Assembly: GCA_019235715.1 (NCBI GenBank)
Contig: JAFAKE010000068.1
Coordinates: 62,001-126,000 of the forward strand
Direction: 5' to 3'
Origin: Vulcanimicrobiota bacterium
Lineage (GTDB): Bacteria > Vulcanimicrobiota > Vulcanimicrobiia > Eremiobacterales > Eremiobacteraceae
Length of the DNA stretch: 64,000 bases
A program made the position numbers and the translations under genes. Below are positions 36,970 through 46,917 of the stretch, piece by piece. Every line of letters begins with the position of its first letter. The stretch's first letter is position 1. A model generated the notes under the pieces. It saw only the letters and a program-made list of their open reading frames with translations. It ran no database searches and was not told the DNA's origin.

Positions 36970-38368
36970 ACGCGTTCACCGTTTCGCCGACGGCGCCGCT
37001 TTGCGGCGCGCGCAGGCGTTCGGCCAAGCCGTTCACCAGCGCGTTGAAATCATCCTCATACATGGCGTTGCCCTTCGTCGTCGTCGCGGCGACATCGACG
37101 ACAGGCGCGCCGCCGGCGTCGCGCACGCGCGCGTACAGCTTGATCGGCATGAAGAACAGCGCCATCACAAAGCCGGCCGTGAGGATGAGCGCACCGACGC
37201 CGACCCATGCCTCGCCTGGGTCGTAACGATACGTCAGACCCGACCATGCGACCGGCGGCAGCGCTCTGATCGTGTAGCCGTCACCCGCATAGTATGTCGC
37301 GCCGACCGGCAGCAATATCGGCCGTTGCGTCGTCGGGATCTGGTCGTGGAAGATCCACAGCGCGTAGGTATCGGCCTTCGGCAGCGGCACTCCCGGAGGC
37401 GCTTGCGACGGATCGGATGGACCGAGCATCGTGCCGTATTCGATCACGCGGCTGGTGCCTGGCAGCGGCACGACATCTTGCGGTCCAAGCCGGCCGGCGG
37501 CGTCCGACGGCGAAACGACCTTGCCGTCGCGCGCGATCTGCAAGTTACCGCCAAAACCGTACGAGGCCTGGTAAAGATAGACTGAATTCGCAGTCACGAA
37601 CGGGTGATTGACGAGAATGCTCGTCACCGAGTCGGTCCTTTGGCCGACGACGTGGACGTCGGATTGGAAGCGCGACGCCTGGTAGACGACACCTGCCTTC
37701 GTCTGCACCGGTTCGAAGCGTCCGACGAAGTGGGATAAGGTGACGAGCAGGCCTGCCTGCGGCACGCTGACCGTCTGGCCTTCATAGATCTGCATCTCGC
37801 CGCGATATCCCCACAGCCAACCGATGAACGCGCCGATGGCGATGACTGCGAAGCCCACGTGCGCGACCAGCACGCCGTAACGCGCCCATTTCTGCTTGTC
37901 GGCGAACAGCCAGCGCGCGCCGTCGATCGTCTGCGTCCGGACCGCAAAGCCGCGGCGCGCGACATAGTCCTCTACGGCGCTCGCGGTGGCGTCGAAATCA
38001 AGCGACGATTCGCGCGCCGCGTGCAACCCCAAGTTTTCGATGGGCAGCGCGCGGTCTTTGGGGAAACGTTTGGGAATCACGCGCCGGAACGTGCAGACTG
38101 ACATCGACAGCAGCAGCAGCAGCACGAGCGCGATGTAGGGCCACGAGTGGAAGACGTTGGTCAGGTGCAGGCGCAAGATCGCGTTGGCCATCGGCGCCGG
38201 GTACTCTTCATAGTAGCGCTGCGCCGGCATGTTCTGGTCGACGCTCGTGCCGACAAGCGTCAACGCCGCCCACACGGCGAAGACGAATACGGGGAACATG
38301 ACGTTCGACAGCAGATCGAGCGTCTGATCGTACAGACCGCGCTCGCGCGCGACCGCGCTCGCGCTCAT
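36962..38368 (-). CDS. resB: cytochrome c biogenesis protein ResB
   Basis: DLLSNVMFPVFVFAVWAALTLVGTSVDQN; VLVAHVGFAVIAIGAFIGWLWGYRG; GLTYRYDPGEAWVGVGALIL. Confidence 0.92.
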   Translation of the reverse strand: MSASAVARERGLYDQTLDLLSNVMFPVFVFAVWAALTLVGTSVDQNMPAQRYYEEYPAPMANAILRLHLTNVFHSWPYIALVLLLLLSMSVCTFRRVIPKRFPKDRALPIENLGLHAARESSLDFDATASAVEDYVARRGFAVRTQTIDGARWLFADKQKWARYGVLVAHVGFAVIAIGAFIGWLWGYRGEMQIYEGQTVSVPQAGLLVTLSHFVGRFEPVQTKAGVVYQASRFQSDVHVVGQRTDSVTSILVNHPFVTANSVYLYQASYGFGGNLQIARDGKVVSPSDAAGRLGPQDVVPLPGTSRVIEYGTMLGPSDPSQAPPGVPLPKADTYALWIFHDQIPTTQRPILLPVGATYYAGDGYTIRALPPVAWSGLTYRYDPGEAWVGVGALILTAGFVMALFFMPIKLYARVRDAGGAPVVDVAATTTKGNAMYEDDFNALVNGLAERLRAPQSGAVGETVNAYA

Positions 38369-39156
38369 GCCGGGTTCTCTTGCGATGCCAGACGCGGCTC
38401 CGTGAAGCGCACGACGATGATGCTCAGGAAGTACAGGCCTGCGAGCGGCGCCGCGAGGAGAAGCATGGTGAGCGGGTTTCCATCCGGTGCGCCGATACCT
38501 GCGAGGATGAGGATGACGATCATCGCATGCCGCCACTTATCCGTCAGCATGCGCGAGTTCACGATGCCGACGCTGGCGAGCAGCGCGAGCACGATCGGAA
38601 GTTGGAACATCACCGCGAAGATGCCCAGCAGGATGACGATGAAGCCGATCGTTGGATCGAGCTGGTAGGTTCCGACCAAACCCGAGCTCTGCGTGATGTT
38701 GAGCAACGCGCGCAGTACGAGCGGCAGCACGAGCAGGCCGCAGAACGCGATGCCCGCCAGCGACATCGCAAGCGACGGGATCGCGTACCACAGCACTTTT
38801 GCCCGCAGGCGCTGATCGAGCGCAGGCGCGACGAACGCGTAGATCTCGTACAGCACGATCGGAAATCCGACGACGACGCCGACCAGCAACGAGAGCTTGA
38901 TGTAGACGCGGATGATCTCGGCCGGCGAGAACACGTGCAGCTGGATGCCGGGTATGAAGTAGCGCTCGAGCAGGACGAGCAGCTTGGGCATCAGCGGGAA
39001 CGCGATGAGCGACAGCACGCCGACGGTGACGATCGAGACGATGAGGCGGGTGCGCAGCTCGGCGAGGTGTTCGGTGAACGTCATCTCGCCTTCGTCATCC
39101 GCACGGGCGCGAGGCGGCGTTGTGCTTTCCGACGTCGGGCTCACCTGCGTCGACAT
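38365..39156 (-). CDS. tatC: Sec-independent protein translocase TatC
   Basis: MTFTEHLAELRTRLIVSIVTVGVLSLIAF; VLYEIYAFVAPALDQRLRAK; LAGIGAPDGNPLTMLLLAAPLAGLYFLSI. Confidence 0.96.
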   Translation of the reverse strand: MSTQVSPTSESTTPPRARADDEGEMTFTEHLAELRTRLIVSIVTVGVLSLIAFPLMPKLLVLLERYFIPGIQLHVFSPAEIIRVYIKLSLLVGVVVGFPIVLYEIYAFVAPALDQRLRAKVLWYAIPSLAMSLAGIAFCGLLVLPLVLRALLNITQSSGLVGTYQLDPTIGFIVILLGIFAVMFQLPIVLALLASVGIVNSRMLTDKWRHAMIVILILAGIGAPDGNPLTMLLLAAPLAGLYFLSIIVVRFTEPRLASQENPA

Positions 39157-39210
39157 GTTCCTTCTATTATAATGTACGGACGCGCCGCGCGCGGCGCCTC
39201 ACCGCAGGTG

Positions 39211-39492
39211 CTAGTGCGGCGGCGGAGCGGTGGGCGCCGGTCCGGGCGTGTCAGGCGTCGTGCTCGAGGTCGCCGAGCTGCTGCCGCTCGCGGACGGAGG
39301 CGGTGCCTCGACCGAAGGGGGAGCGTCGGGCGGAGCTTGGGGCTGCTTTGTCACGGCGGCGTCAAATTCGCGCTTGGCTTGGCCCATGGAGCGCGCGAGC
39401 TTGGGCAGCCGCTCAGCGCCGAACAGGATGATCGCCGCGCCGATGATGACGGCGATGATAGGCGCATCGATCATTGCGTAGACGGGCGACAT
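39211..39492 (-). CDS. tatA: TatA/E-like twin-arginine translocase subunit
   Basis: AVIIGAAIILFGAERLPKLARSMGQAKREFDAA. Confidence 0.92.
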   Translation of the reverse strand: MSPVYAMIDAPIIAVIIGAAIILFGAERLPKLARSMGQAKREFDAAVTKQPQAPPDAPPSVEAPPPSASGSSSATSSTTPDTPGPAPTAPPPH

Positions 39493-39551
39493 GTATCAGA
39501 AAGCTCCTTTCCGGCTGGAGGTTCGGCAGGGAGGTAAACGCGTCCCCCGGG

Positions 39552-40559
39552 TCAGGATGAAAAAGCGCTCAGATCGCGCGCGAGCCCGGTGAGCTCATCG
39601 CGCGCCGGCGACGCGGGCAACGCCGCAAGCGCGTGCTGCGCCTCTTCTGCGTAGCCGCGCATCGTCTGCGCGGTGCGCTCGATCACCGCGCGCTCGCGCA
39701 GGCTTTCGACGACCTCGTCCAGCGCCGCTTGCGCGCGTTGGGCCGCGGCATCCTCAAACGTGAACAGGCGCTCGACGCGCGTGCGCACGCCCGGGCCTCC
39801 GGTCTCAATCGCGTAGATGAGCGGCAATGTCATCTTCTTCTCGCGCAGATCGCTGCCGGCCGGTTTGCCGAGCTGCGCTTGGGTCGCGACGGCGTCATAC
39901 AGATCATCGCGTATCTGGAACGCCAGTCCGAAGAGCCGCCCGAATTCGCGCAGGGCCCGTACCTGCGGGTCGGAGCGCAGCGCATTGCCGGACGGCCGGC
40001 CGGCGTGCAGCAACGCGTTGATCGCGCCGACTTCGGCGCACGAGCCGAAGAGCTCCGCAGTCTTCTTGCCGATGATCTCGAGATAGCGTTGCGGCGTCAT
40101 CGCCAGATCGCCGGCGGCGCGCAGCTGTTTGACCTCGCCGTTGCAGATCTCGGCGAGCATGGCCGCGAGGATAGTCGGCACGGGCGGCGCGTAGTTGAAT
40201 GTGATCTTCTTGAACACCCACGAGAACAGATAGTCACCCGCGAGCACGGAGAAGCGGTTGCCGTACGCGCGGTTCGTGGATTCGCGCCCTCGCCTGACGT
40301 CGGCATTGTCGAGCACGTCGTCGTGGATGAGCGTCGCGACGTGGATGAGCTCCATGTAAGAGGCGAGCACGGGATCGTCGGGGGACGCTGGTGCGACCGC
40401 GCGTCCGGCAAGCATCGTGATGCGCGGGCGCAGTTGTTTGCCGCCCGCGTCGAGCATCGCCCAGACGGCGCCGGCGATGTGCGCGTTCTCTTGCGAGAGC
40501 TCCTCGCGCACGAATTGCTCGACGACGTCGTGGATCGAAGAGCGCGACTGCTCGATCAT
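39552..40559 (-). CDS. polyprenyl diphosphate synthase
   Basis: LIHDDVLDNADVRRG (DDxxD region) and AFQIRDDLYD. Confidence 0.94.
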   Translation of the reverse strand: MIEQSRSSIHDVVEQFVREELSQENAHIAGAVWAMLDAGGKQLRPRITMLAGRAVAPASPDDPVLASYMELIHVATLIHDDVLDNADVRRGRESTNRAYGNRFSVLAGDYLFSWVFKKITFNYAPPVPTILAAMLAEICNGEVKQLRAAGDLAMTPQRYLEIIGKKTAELFGSCAEVGAINALLHAGRPSGNALRSDPQVRALREFGRLFGLAFQIRDDLYDAVATQAQLGKPAGSDLREKKMTLPLIYAIETGGPGVRTRVERLFTFEDAAAQRAQAALDEVVESLRERAVIERTAQTMRGYAEEAQHALAALPASPARDELTGLARDLSAFSS

Positions 40560-41404
40560 GCGAGCAGATCTTTGCCGGGAGCGATGCTGCGGCCGTTCGG
40601 CGCCCGATCGGTCGTGCCGATATGCATGGCGACGATCCCGCCCATCAGCCGCACGTAGCGCACGTGCGCGAACTTGTCGGCTTGGAACAACGCGGCGAGC
40701 GCATCCGCGTCCGGGAAGCTGACGAGCGATTGCGGCAGATAGCGGTAGGCCGCCGCGTCGCCGCCGGCGGCGCCGCCGATCAGCGGCAGCACGTTATAGA
40801 AATAGAAATAGAAGAGCCGGCGCCACAGCGCGTTCGGCGGCTTGCTTATCTCGAGGTTGACGAAGGTTGCACCGGGTTTGAGCACGCGCGCCACTTCGCG
40901 CAAGCACGCGCCGATGTCGACGATGTTACGCATCGAAAAGCCCATCGCCGCGCCATCGAACGTCGCGTCTTCAAATGGAAGCGCGAGGACGTCGGCTTGG
41001 TGCCACTCGATGTTGCGCGGGCCTGGCCGCGCGCGCGCGACGTCCAGCATCTTCGAGCTGAAGTCGACCGCGTCGACGCTGCCCTCCGGCACTTTGCGCG
41101 CCATCACACGCGACAACCCGCCGGTGCCACAGCACAGATCCAACAGACGCGCATCGTCGGCCACATGGAGCTGATCGGCCGCGGCCACACGCCACAGTTC
41201 GTCCATGCCCGCGGTCATCATCGTATTCGCGCGGTCGTAGCGAACCGCGATGCGATCGAACAGGTCGCGCACCACGTCGCTTTTGTGCGGCAGATAGCCC
41301 GTCAGAGCCCCGGCCTGTTGCGGTTGGGCGCCTTCCACACTCACTTCGAGCCGCTTCGAATGGTTTTCCGCGCTTTCCTGGGTTTGCTCCGCGCGGACCC
41401 TCAC
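40556..41404 (-). CDS. menG: demethylmenaquinone methyltransferase (UbiE/MenG)
   Basis: VRDLFDRIAVRYDRANTMMTAGMDELWR; DLCCGTGGLS; GFSMRNIVD. Confidence 0.93.
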   Translation of the reverse strand: MRVRAEQTQESAENHSKRLEVSVEGAQPQQAGALTGYLPHKSDVVRDLFDRIAVRYDRANTMMTAGMDELWRVAAADQLHVADDARLLDLCCGTGGLSRVMARKVPEGSVDAVDFSSKMLDVARARPGPRNIEWHQADVLALPFEDATFDGAAMGFSMRNIVDIGACLREVARVLKPGATFVNLEISKPPNALWRRLFYFYFYNVLPLIGGAAGGDAAAYRYLPQSLVSFPDADALAALFQADKFAHVRYVRLMGGIVAMHIGTTDRAPNGRSIAPGKDLLA

Positions 41405-41437
41405 AACGCACTAGACGGAAGCCGCAATCCGCGTGAC

Positions 41438-42376
41438 ATGACGCGCGTGTCACAGCTGCATGCGAGCATCGGTACGGCCGCACGCACGGCGCTCTGCGAT
41501 GCGATTGCGTCAGCGCGGCGCTCGATCGTCGCGCAGTTCCATAGCATGGGCGATCTCGACGCGCGCAGCCGTATGCGCGCCGGCCCTGTCGTCGACGCGC
41601 TCAACGCGGCGGCGCGCCGCGGCGTCGACGTGACTTTACACGTCGAAGCGGATCGTTGCCGTTACGATCATCGCGGCGTGCATGAGCCGGAGAACGCGCA
41701 CGCGCGCCGCACCTACGAAGGCTACGCGCGCGCGCTCGATGCGCGCATCCATGTGATCGCAGATGCCGATCCGCTCGTGCTCGAGCATGCGAAAGCGGTG
41801 GTCGTTGATGGCGCGCGCGCGTTTATCGGCACGGCGAATCCGAATCGCAGCGGCTTCGACGAGCCGGGTGCGGTGATGATAGAGGACGACGATCCGTCAG
41901 ACGTCGCTGCGGTCGCTTCCTCGATCGGGGACGCGCCTTCGCAAACCGCGCGCGTTGTCAGCGGTCCGGCTGCTGCAACGCGCGAACGCATCTCCGGGTT
42001 GCTGAGTGAACGCGCCGACGAACGCATCGCGATCGAGGATCTGTCCGACACGGCGGTCGTCGATGCGCTCATCGCGCGCCGCCGCGATGGATTGCACGAC
42101 GAGATCCTCGTCAAGTGCGAGCGCGGTGTGTCCGCATCGCTGCAGCGGCTGACTGTGGCTGGCGTCGACGTGCGCACGATCGCGGGCGCGTATCTGCACG
42201 AGAAGTACATCGACGCCGGTGACCGCATTTATGTCGGCTCGGCGAATCTGACGCGCAACGGCCTGGATGAGGCGCGCGAGATCGGCATCGTCGCTCGACC
42301 GGATGAATTCGATGACGGCGCGGCGGCTTTGCGCGCGGACTTCAATCGCATGTGGAACGTGGGGGCGCCCGTCTAA
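41438..42376 (+). CDS. phospholipase D-like protein with two HxK motifs
   Basis: HAKAVVVDGARAFIGTANPNRSGF and HEKYIDAGDRIYVGSANLTRNGL. Confidence 0.88.
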   Translation: MTRVSQLHASIGTAARTALCDAIASARRSIVAQFHSMGDLDARSRMRAGPVVDALNAAARRGVDVTLHVEADRCRYDHRGVHEPENAHARRTYEGYARALDARIHVIADADPLVLEHAKAVVVDGARAFIGTANPNRSGFDEPGAVMIEDDDPSDVAAVASSIGDAPSQTARVVSGPAAATRERISGLLSERADERIAIEDLSDTAVVDALIARRRDGLHDEILVKCERGVSASLQRLTVAGVDVRTIAGAYLHEKYIDAGDRIYVGSANLTRNGLDEAREIGIVARPDEFDDGAAALRADFNRMWNVGAPV

Positions 42377-42395
42377 GAGCGCCAAAAGCGCGGGC

Positions 42396-42860
42396 TTATG
42401 TCGCGGTACGCAGGTCCTTGCGGAAACGCACCGCCTGCTCGACCTCGGCGTAACCGAGATGCTCGTGCGCGCGCCGCCCGTTCTCGTTATCAAGCAGCGA
42501 ATCCGACGCCATTTCGCTGCAGCCGCGTGCCCGCGCCCACTGTTCGGCAGCCGCGACAAGGCGACGGCCAATACCACTGCGCCGCGACGCGGGCTCGACA
42601 TACCAACCCTCGATGTAGCCGACGGGACTCGTATCGCAGCCGTCGGCATATGGGCGAAGCCGCACTTCGATAAAACCGCTTAGGCGTTGATCCGATTCGC
42701 TGACAAAGACGGCATACGAGGGATCGGCGAGCAGCTGCGTGCACTCGTTGGCCGCTTCGGCATCGTCGATGTCGGGCCAGAGCAGCCTTCGCAGTCTGCT
42801 CCAGCTCGCGACGTCGCCCGATCCCGCGGCGCGGATCTGCGCGGTATCTTCTGCGTTCAC
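42396..42860 (-). CDS. GNAT acetyltransferase resembling aminoglycoside 6'-N-acetyltransferase AAC(6')-I
   Basis: RLRRLLWPD...DTSPVGYIEGWYVEPASRRSGIGRRLVAAAEQWARARGCSEMASDSLLDNENGRRAHEHLGYAEVEQAVRFRKDL; GTG start. Confidence 0.82.
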   Translation of the reverse strand: MNAEDTAQIRAAGSGDVASWSRLRRLLWPDIDDAEAANECTQLLADPSYAVFVSESDQRLSGFIEVRLRPYADGCDTSPVGYIEGWYVEPASRRSGIGRRLVAAAEQWARARGCSEMASDSLLDNENGRRAHEHLGYAEVEQAVRFRKDLRTAT

Positions 42861-43636
42861 GCGGGAACCGTCAGCTTTGGGAAAAGGCGCGCTGCATTCG
42901 CACTCGTCGCCTCTGCGATCGCGATCGCGCCGGCACCGCGCAACTCGGCGACGCGCAGGCACGTCAGTGAAATGTTGGCGGGCTCGTTGCGCTTGCCGCG
43001 ATGCGGCGCGGGCGTCATGAACGGGCAGTCGGTCTCGAGCACCAACTGCTCCAAGGGCAGCCGCGCGGCGGCGTCATGAAGCTCGATCGCCTTTTTGAAC
43101 GTGACCGCGCCGCCGATGCCGAGATACAATCCGAACTCGTCGATGAGTCGCATACCATCTGCATAGCTGCCTGTGAAGCAATGCACGACGCCCAGCCTGC
43201 CGCGTGCGAACCGATCGCGCAAGACCGCGATAAGATCGTCCTGTGCCTCGCGGCAATGCAGGATGACCGGTAGATCGCGCTGGGCAGCCATGTCGAGCTG
43301 GCGGCCTAAGACGTCGCGCTGCACATCGCGCGGGCAGTGGTCGTAGTGATAGTCGAGTCCCATCTCGCCGGCGGCGACGACGGCTGGGTCGTCGAGCATG
43401 GTACCGAGCCACGACATATCGCCGGCGGTGCGCGCCTCATGCGGATGCACGCCGACGGCCGGGGCGATGATCGGGTACTCGCGCGCAAGGCGCAACGTCT
43501 CGCGGCTCGTCGCCTCGTCTTGGCCGGCGGACACGATGGCGCGCACGCCCACCGTCGCCGCACGTTCGAGCACCGCGCCGAGGTCATCGGCGAATGCGGG
43601 CCCATCGAGATGCGCGTGCGTGTCGGCAAGCCTCAC
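42857..43636 (-). CDS. tatD: TatD family deoxyribonuclease
   Basis: LADTHAHLDGPAF; GEMGLDYHYD; VLETDCPFMTPAPHRGKRNEPA; GTG start. Confidence 0.95.
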   Translation of the reverse strand: MRLADTHAHLDGPAFADDLGAVLERAATVGVRAIVSAGQDEATSRETLRLAREYPIIAPAVGVHPHEARTAGDMSWLGTMLDDPAVVAAGEMGLDYHYDHCPRDVQRDVLGRQLDMAAQRDLPVILHCREAQDDLIAVLRDRFARGRLGVVHCFTGSYADGMRLIDEFGLYLGIGGAVTFKKAIELHDAAARLPLEQLVLETDCPFMTPAPHRGKRNEPANISLTCLRVAELRGAGAIAIAEATSANAARLFPKLTVPA

Positions 43637-45177
43637 GACGCGGCGTCTTGCGCCTCGATGCGTGGGAAGAGCGGCGGCGGAATCGTGGTCGTCGTGCCGT
43701 GCGGCAGCGTACCCCAGATGAGCTGCGTTTCCCAGCGATCGCCCGGGACACCGCGTTGGCCGAGCGCACTCCACATCGCCGCCGCGCTGAAGGGCATGAA
43801 CGGATAGATCAGCGCAGCGATCCAGCGCACGCCTTCGCACAGCTCGTAGAGCACGTCGCTCAAGCGCGCATCCTCATTTCGCTTGGCTAGCTCCCACGGT
43901 TTGGTCTTCTCGACGTGCAGGTTGAGCGCTCCGACGCGCTCCCATATCGCCGCGAGCGCGCCGCGATAGTCGAGCTCTCCAAGCGCCGCGGCCACTGCGT
44001 CGCGCGCGCTTTCGAACCCGGCCGCCAGCGTCGACACGCCGCTGGACTGCGGCACCACGCCGCCGCGGTAGCGCGCGAGCATCGACAGCGTGCGCTGCAC
44101 GAGATTGCCCAGATCGTTCGCGAGATCGGCATTGTAGCGGCGCGACATACCTTCGTCGCTGAGGCTGAAGTCCGTGCCGAACTGCGCTTGTGCGAACAAC
44201 AGATAGCGCGTTCCGTCCACGCCGAAACGCTCGACCATCTCGTCGCCGGTGATGATGCTCTCCTTGATGCTCTTGCTGATCTTCAGGCCTTCATTAGTGA
44301 TCCAGCCGTTGGCGAACACGAGGCGCGGCAGCGGTACGCCCAGACCCATGAGGATCGCCGGCCAGATGATCGTATGGAAGCGCGCGATCTCTTTGCCGAT
44401 GAGATGCACGTCTGCGGGCCAGAGCGTTTCGAAGCGCGCCATGTCGTGCGGATAGCCGGCTGCTGTCGCATAGTTGCAAATAGCGTCGAACCAGACGTAG
44501 ATCGTGCGCGTGTCGTCGCCGGGCACGGGGATCGCCCATTCGACGCTCGAGCGCGATACGCAAAGGTCTTCCAGTCCGCCTTCGAGGATCGCCATCATCT
44601 CGTTATAGGCGCTTTGCGGACGCACCCAGTTCGGGTGCGCGCGAAAATGTTCGAGCAGCCGGTCGCGATACGCCGACAGCTTGAAGAAGAGCGCGTCTTC
44701 AGAGACCCATTCGACCGGGCGGCCGCATTCGGGATTCGGGCAGCGGCCATCGATGAGCTTGCTCTCGACCCAAAACGTCTCGTCGGTGCGGCAGTACCAT
44801 CCTTCGTACTTGCCCGGCACGATGTCGCCGCGATGGCGCAGCGTCTCGAAGATGCTCTGTACGGCGGCTTCATGCTCGGGATCCGTCGTGCGGATGAATT
44901 GATCGAATTCGATGCCGAGCAGCCGCCATTGCGCTTTCCAGCGCTCGACGATCTCGTCGACGAACGCTTTGGGCGTTTTGCCTTGCGCGGCCGCCGCATC
45001 GGCGATCTTCTGCGCGTGCTCGTCTGTTCCGGTCAAAAACCACACTCGGCCCGTGCCGGTCACGTGTTTGAAGCGCGCGAGGATGTCGGCCGCGATCGTG
45101 CTGTACGCATGGCCGATGTGCGGCGTGCTGTTCGTGTAATACAGCGGCGTGGTCAGGTAATACGTATCTTTGGCCAT
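43633..45177 (-). CDS. metG: methionyl-tRNA synthetase
   Basis: YYLTTPLYYTNSTPHIGHAYSTIAADILARF; LKISKS (KMSKS-equivalent). Confidence 0.97.
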   Translation of the reverse strand: MAKDTYYLTTPLYYTNSTPHIGHAYSTIAADILARFKHVTGTGRVWFLTGTDEHAQKIADAAAAQGKTPKAFVDEIVERWKAQWRLLGIEFDQFIRTTDPEHEAAVQSIFETLRHRGDIVPGKYEGWYCRTDETFWVESKLIDGRCPNPECGRPVEWVSEDALFFKLSAYRDRLLEHFRAHPNWVRPQSAYNEMMAILEGGLEDLCVSRSSVEWAIPVPGDDTRTIYVWFDAICNYATAAGYPHDMARFETLWPADVHLIGKEIARFHTIIWPAILMGLGVPLPRLVFANGWITNEGLKISKSIKESIITGDEMVERFGVDGTRYLLFAQAQFGTDFSLSDEGMSRRYNADLANDLGNLVQRTLSMLARYRGGVVPQSSGVSTLAAGFESARDAVAAALGELDYRGALAAIWERVGALNLHVEKTKPWELAKRNEDARLSDVLYELCEGVRWIAALIYPFMPFSAAAMWSALGQRGVPGDRWETQLIWGTLPHGTTTTIPPPLFPRIEAQDAAS

Positions 45178-45198
45178 GGTTCAGAGATTGGTTGGCGG

Positions 45199-45960
45199 TT
45201 AGCGGTGGAGCGCCTGCAGAAGCAGCCGCGCCGCCAGCACCCAGACCAACGCGAGAAAGACGTAGCGCACGAAACGCGCGCCGTGCGCGAGCGCCAATCG
45301 CGATCCCGCGAAGCTGCCCGCGATCGCGCACGCGGCCATCACGACGCCGATGCGGTAGTCGATGGTGCCCGCCAGCGCAAACACCACGATCGCGCCCAGA
45401 TTCGATGCGAAGTTGATGAAGCGCGCGACGCCGGCTGCCGCCAGGAAGTCCAGGCCAAGCCAGACGACGAGCAGGAAGATCATGAACGCCCCCGCTCCGG
45501 GGCCGAAGAAACCGTCGTAGAAGCCGGTGGCGGCTCCGATCGCACCCGAACGCCACAACGAGCGTTCGGCCGGTGAGCGCGAGGTGACGCCGATGTCAGG
45601 GCGCAGCGCGATGACGGCCGACACGACGATCAGCAGCACCGACACGATGACGCGTTCGGCGTGAGGGTCGAGCGCGAGAATGGTACGCGCACCCGCGAGT
45701 GCGCCGGCGAATGCGGTGATCGCGCCTGCCGCGACCAGCGGCCACCTGATGGCGCCCGCTGCCGCATACGTGATGGAAGCGGTCGCTGTGCCCGCGATTC
45801 CCGCAAGTTTGTTCGTGCCAAGCGCGGTCGGAACGGGCAAGCCGAGCAGCAACAGCACGGGCAGGTTGATGAGTCCGCCGCCGCCGACGATCGAATCGAG
45901 CGCTGCAGCGACGAACGCCGCCGCGCCGAGCACGGCGAACATCCACAACGACTCGTGCAC
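45199..45960 (-). CDS. TSUP family transporter (TauE/SafE)
   Basis: AALDSIVGGGGLINLPVLLLLGLPVPTALGTNKLAGIAGT; GFYDGFFGPGAGAFMIF. Confidence 0.93.
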   Translation of the reverse strand: MHESLWMFAVLGAAAFVAAALDSIVGGGGLINLPVLLLLGLPVPTALGTNKLAGIAGTATASITYAAAGAIRWPLVAAGAITAFAGALAGARTILALDPHAERVIVSVLLIVVSAVIALRPDIGVTSRSPAERSLWRSGAIGAATGFYDGFFGPGAGAFMIFLLVVWLGLDFLAAAGVARFINFASNLGAIVVFALAGTIDYRIGVVMAACAIAGSFAGSRLALAHGARFVRYVFLALVWVLAARLLLQALHR

Positions 45961-45962
45961 GC

Positions 45963-46811
45963 CTAGCGCTTCTTCGCGCTGTCGATCGCCAGCCGGTAGA
46001 GCGCGTTCTTGGGCGCCCCGCTCGCGATCGCGATGGCGGACGCCGCATCGCGTGCGCTGACGCCGTGCGCAAGCAGTTCTGCGAGCGCCGCGCGCGCGCC
46101 GGCGCTCACTTCACGCTGCGCGGCTGCATCAACCGTAGACGACGCGCCTTCGAGCACGATCGTGAATTCGCCGCGCGGCGGCCGCGCGATCTGCACGCTC
46201 ACCTCCGAGGCAGTGCCAAGCGCATGGTGCTCGAACATCTTCGTGTATTCGCGCAGCGCGAACACCTGCCGGCCGGGAAGCTCGCGTTCGACGTCCTCGA
46301 GCAGACCCACGACGCGCGTCGGCGCCTCGTACCAGACGATCGCAGCGCGTTCTGCGCGCAGCGCGCGCAGATACGCCTTTCGTTCGCCGCGCTTGCGCGG
46401 CGGAAAACCTTCGAAGCGAAAGCGGCTGATGTCGAATCCGCTGAGCACGAGCGCGCCGACGAACGCGCTGGGACCTGGCAGCGCATCCACCGCCGCGCCT
46501 GCCGCGCGCGCAAGGCGCACGAGCTCGCTGCCCGGGTCCGAGATGCCGGGCATACCCGCGTCGCTTGTCAGCACGACCGTCTTGCCGGCGGCCAATGCCG
46601 CGCGGATCTCGCGCTCGCGCGCCGCACGCACGCGCTCGTGGAACGACCGAAGCGGCTTGTCGATGCTGAAATGCCGTAACAGCGCGCCCGTGACGCGCGT
46701 GTCCTCGGCGACGACGAAGTCGCATTCGCGCAGCGCGCGCAGCGCGCGCGCCGTGATGTCGTCAAGATTGCCCAGCGGCGTCGGGCACAAAACAAGCCGG
46801 CCGGCTGTCAT
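45963..46811 (-). CDS. rsmI: 16S rRNA (cytidine-2'-O)-methyltransferase
   Basis: LVLCPTPLGNLDDITARALRALRECDFVVAEDTRVTGALLRHFSI; LTSDAGMPGISDPGSELVRLA. Confidence 0.96.
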   Translation of the reverse strand: MTAGRLVLCPTPLGNLDDITARALRALRECDFVVAEDTRVTGALLRHFSIDKPLRSFHERVRAAREREIRAALAAGKTVVLTSDAGMPGISDPGSELVRLARAAGAAVDALPGPSAFVGALVLSGFDISRFRFEGFPPRKRGERKAYLRALRAERAAIVWYEAPTRVVGLLEDVERELPGRQVFALREYTKMFEHHALGTASEVSVQIARPPRGEFTIVLEGASSTVDAAAQREVSAGARAALAELLAHGVSARDAASAIAIASGAPKNALYRLAIDSAKKR

Positions 46812-46917
46812 ATGTCAGGCGGCGACTTCGGGGAGGCATGTGCCATCCCTCGGCAGCCGACGGGCACAAGCCGAGGCCGCACTAGGACCCGCGCCGAAGT
46901 CGCCCGATATTGACAGC

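Noticed and set aside
43633-45177. Possible defective metG because KMSKS reads KISKS
   Set aside because: Conservative variation of the motif; the rest of the enzyme is intact.
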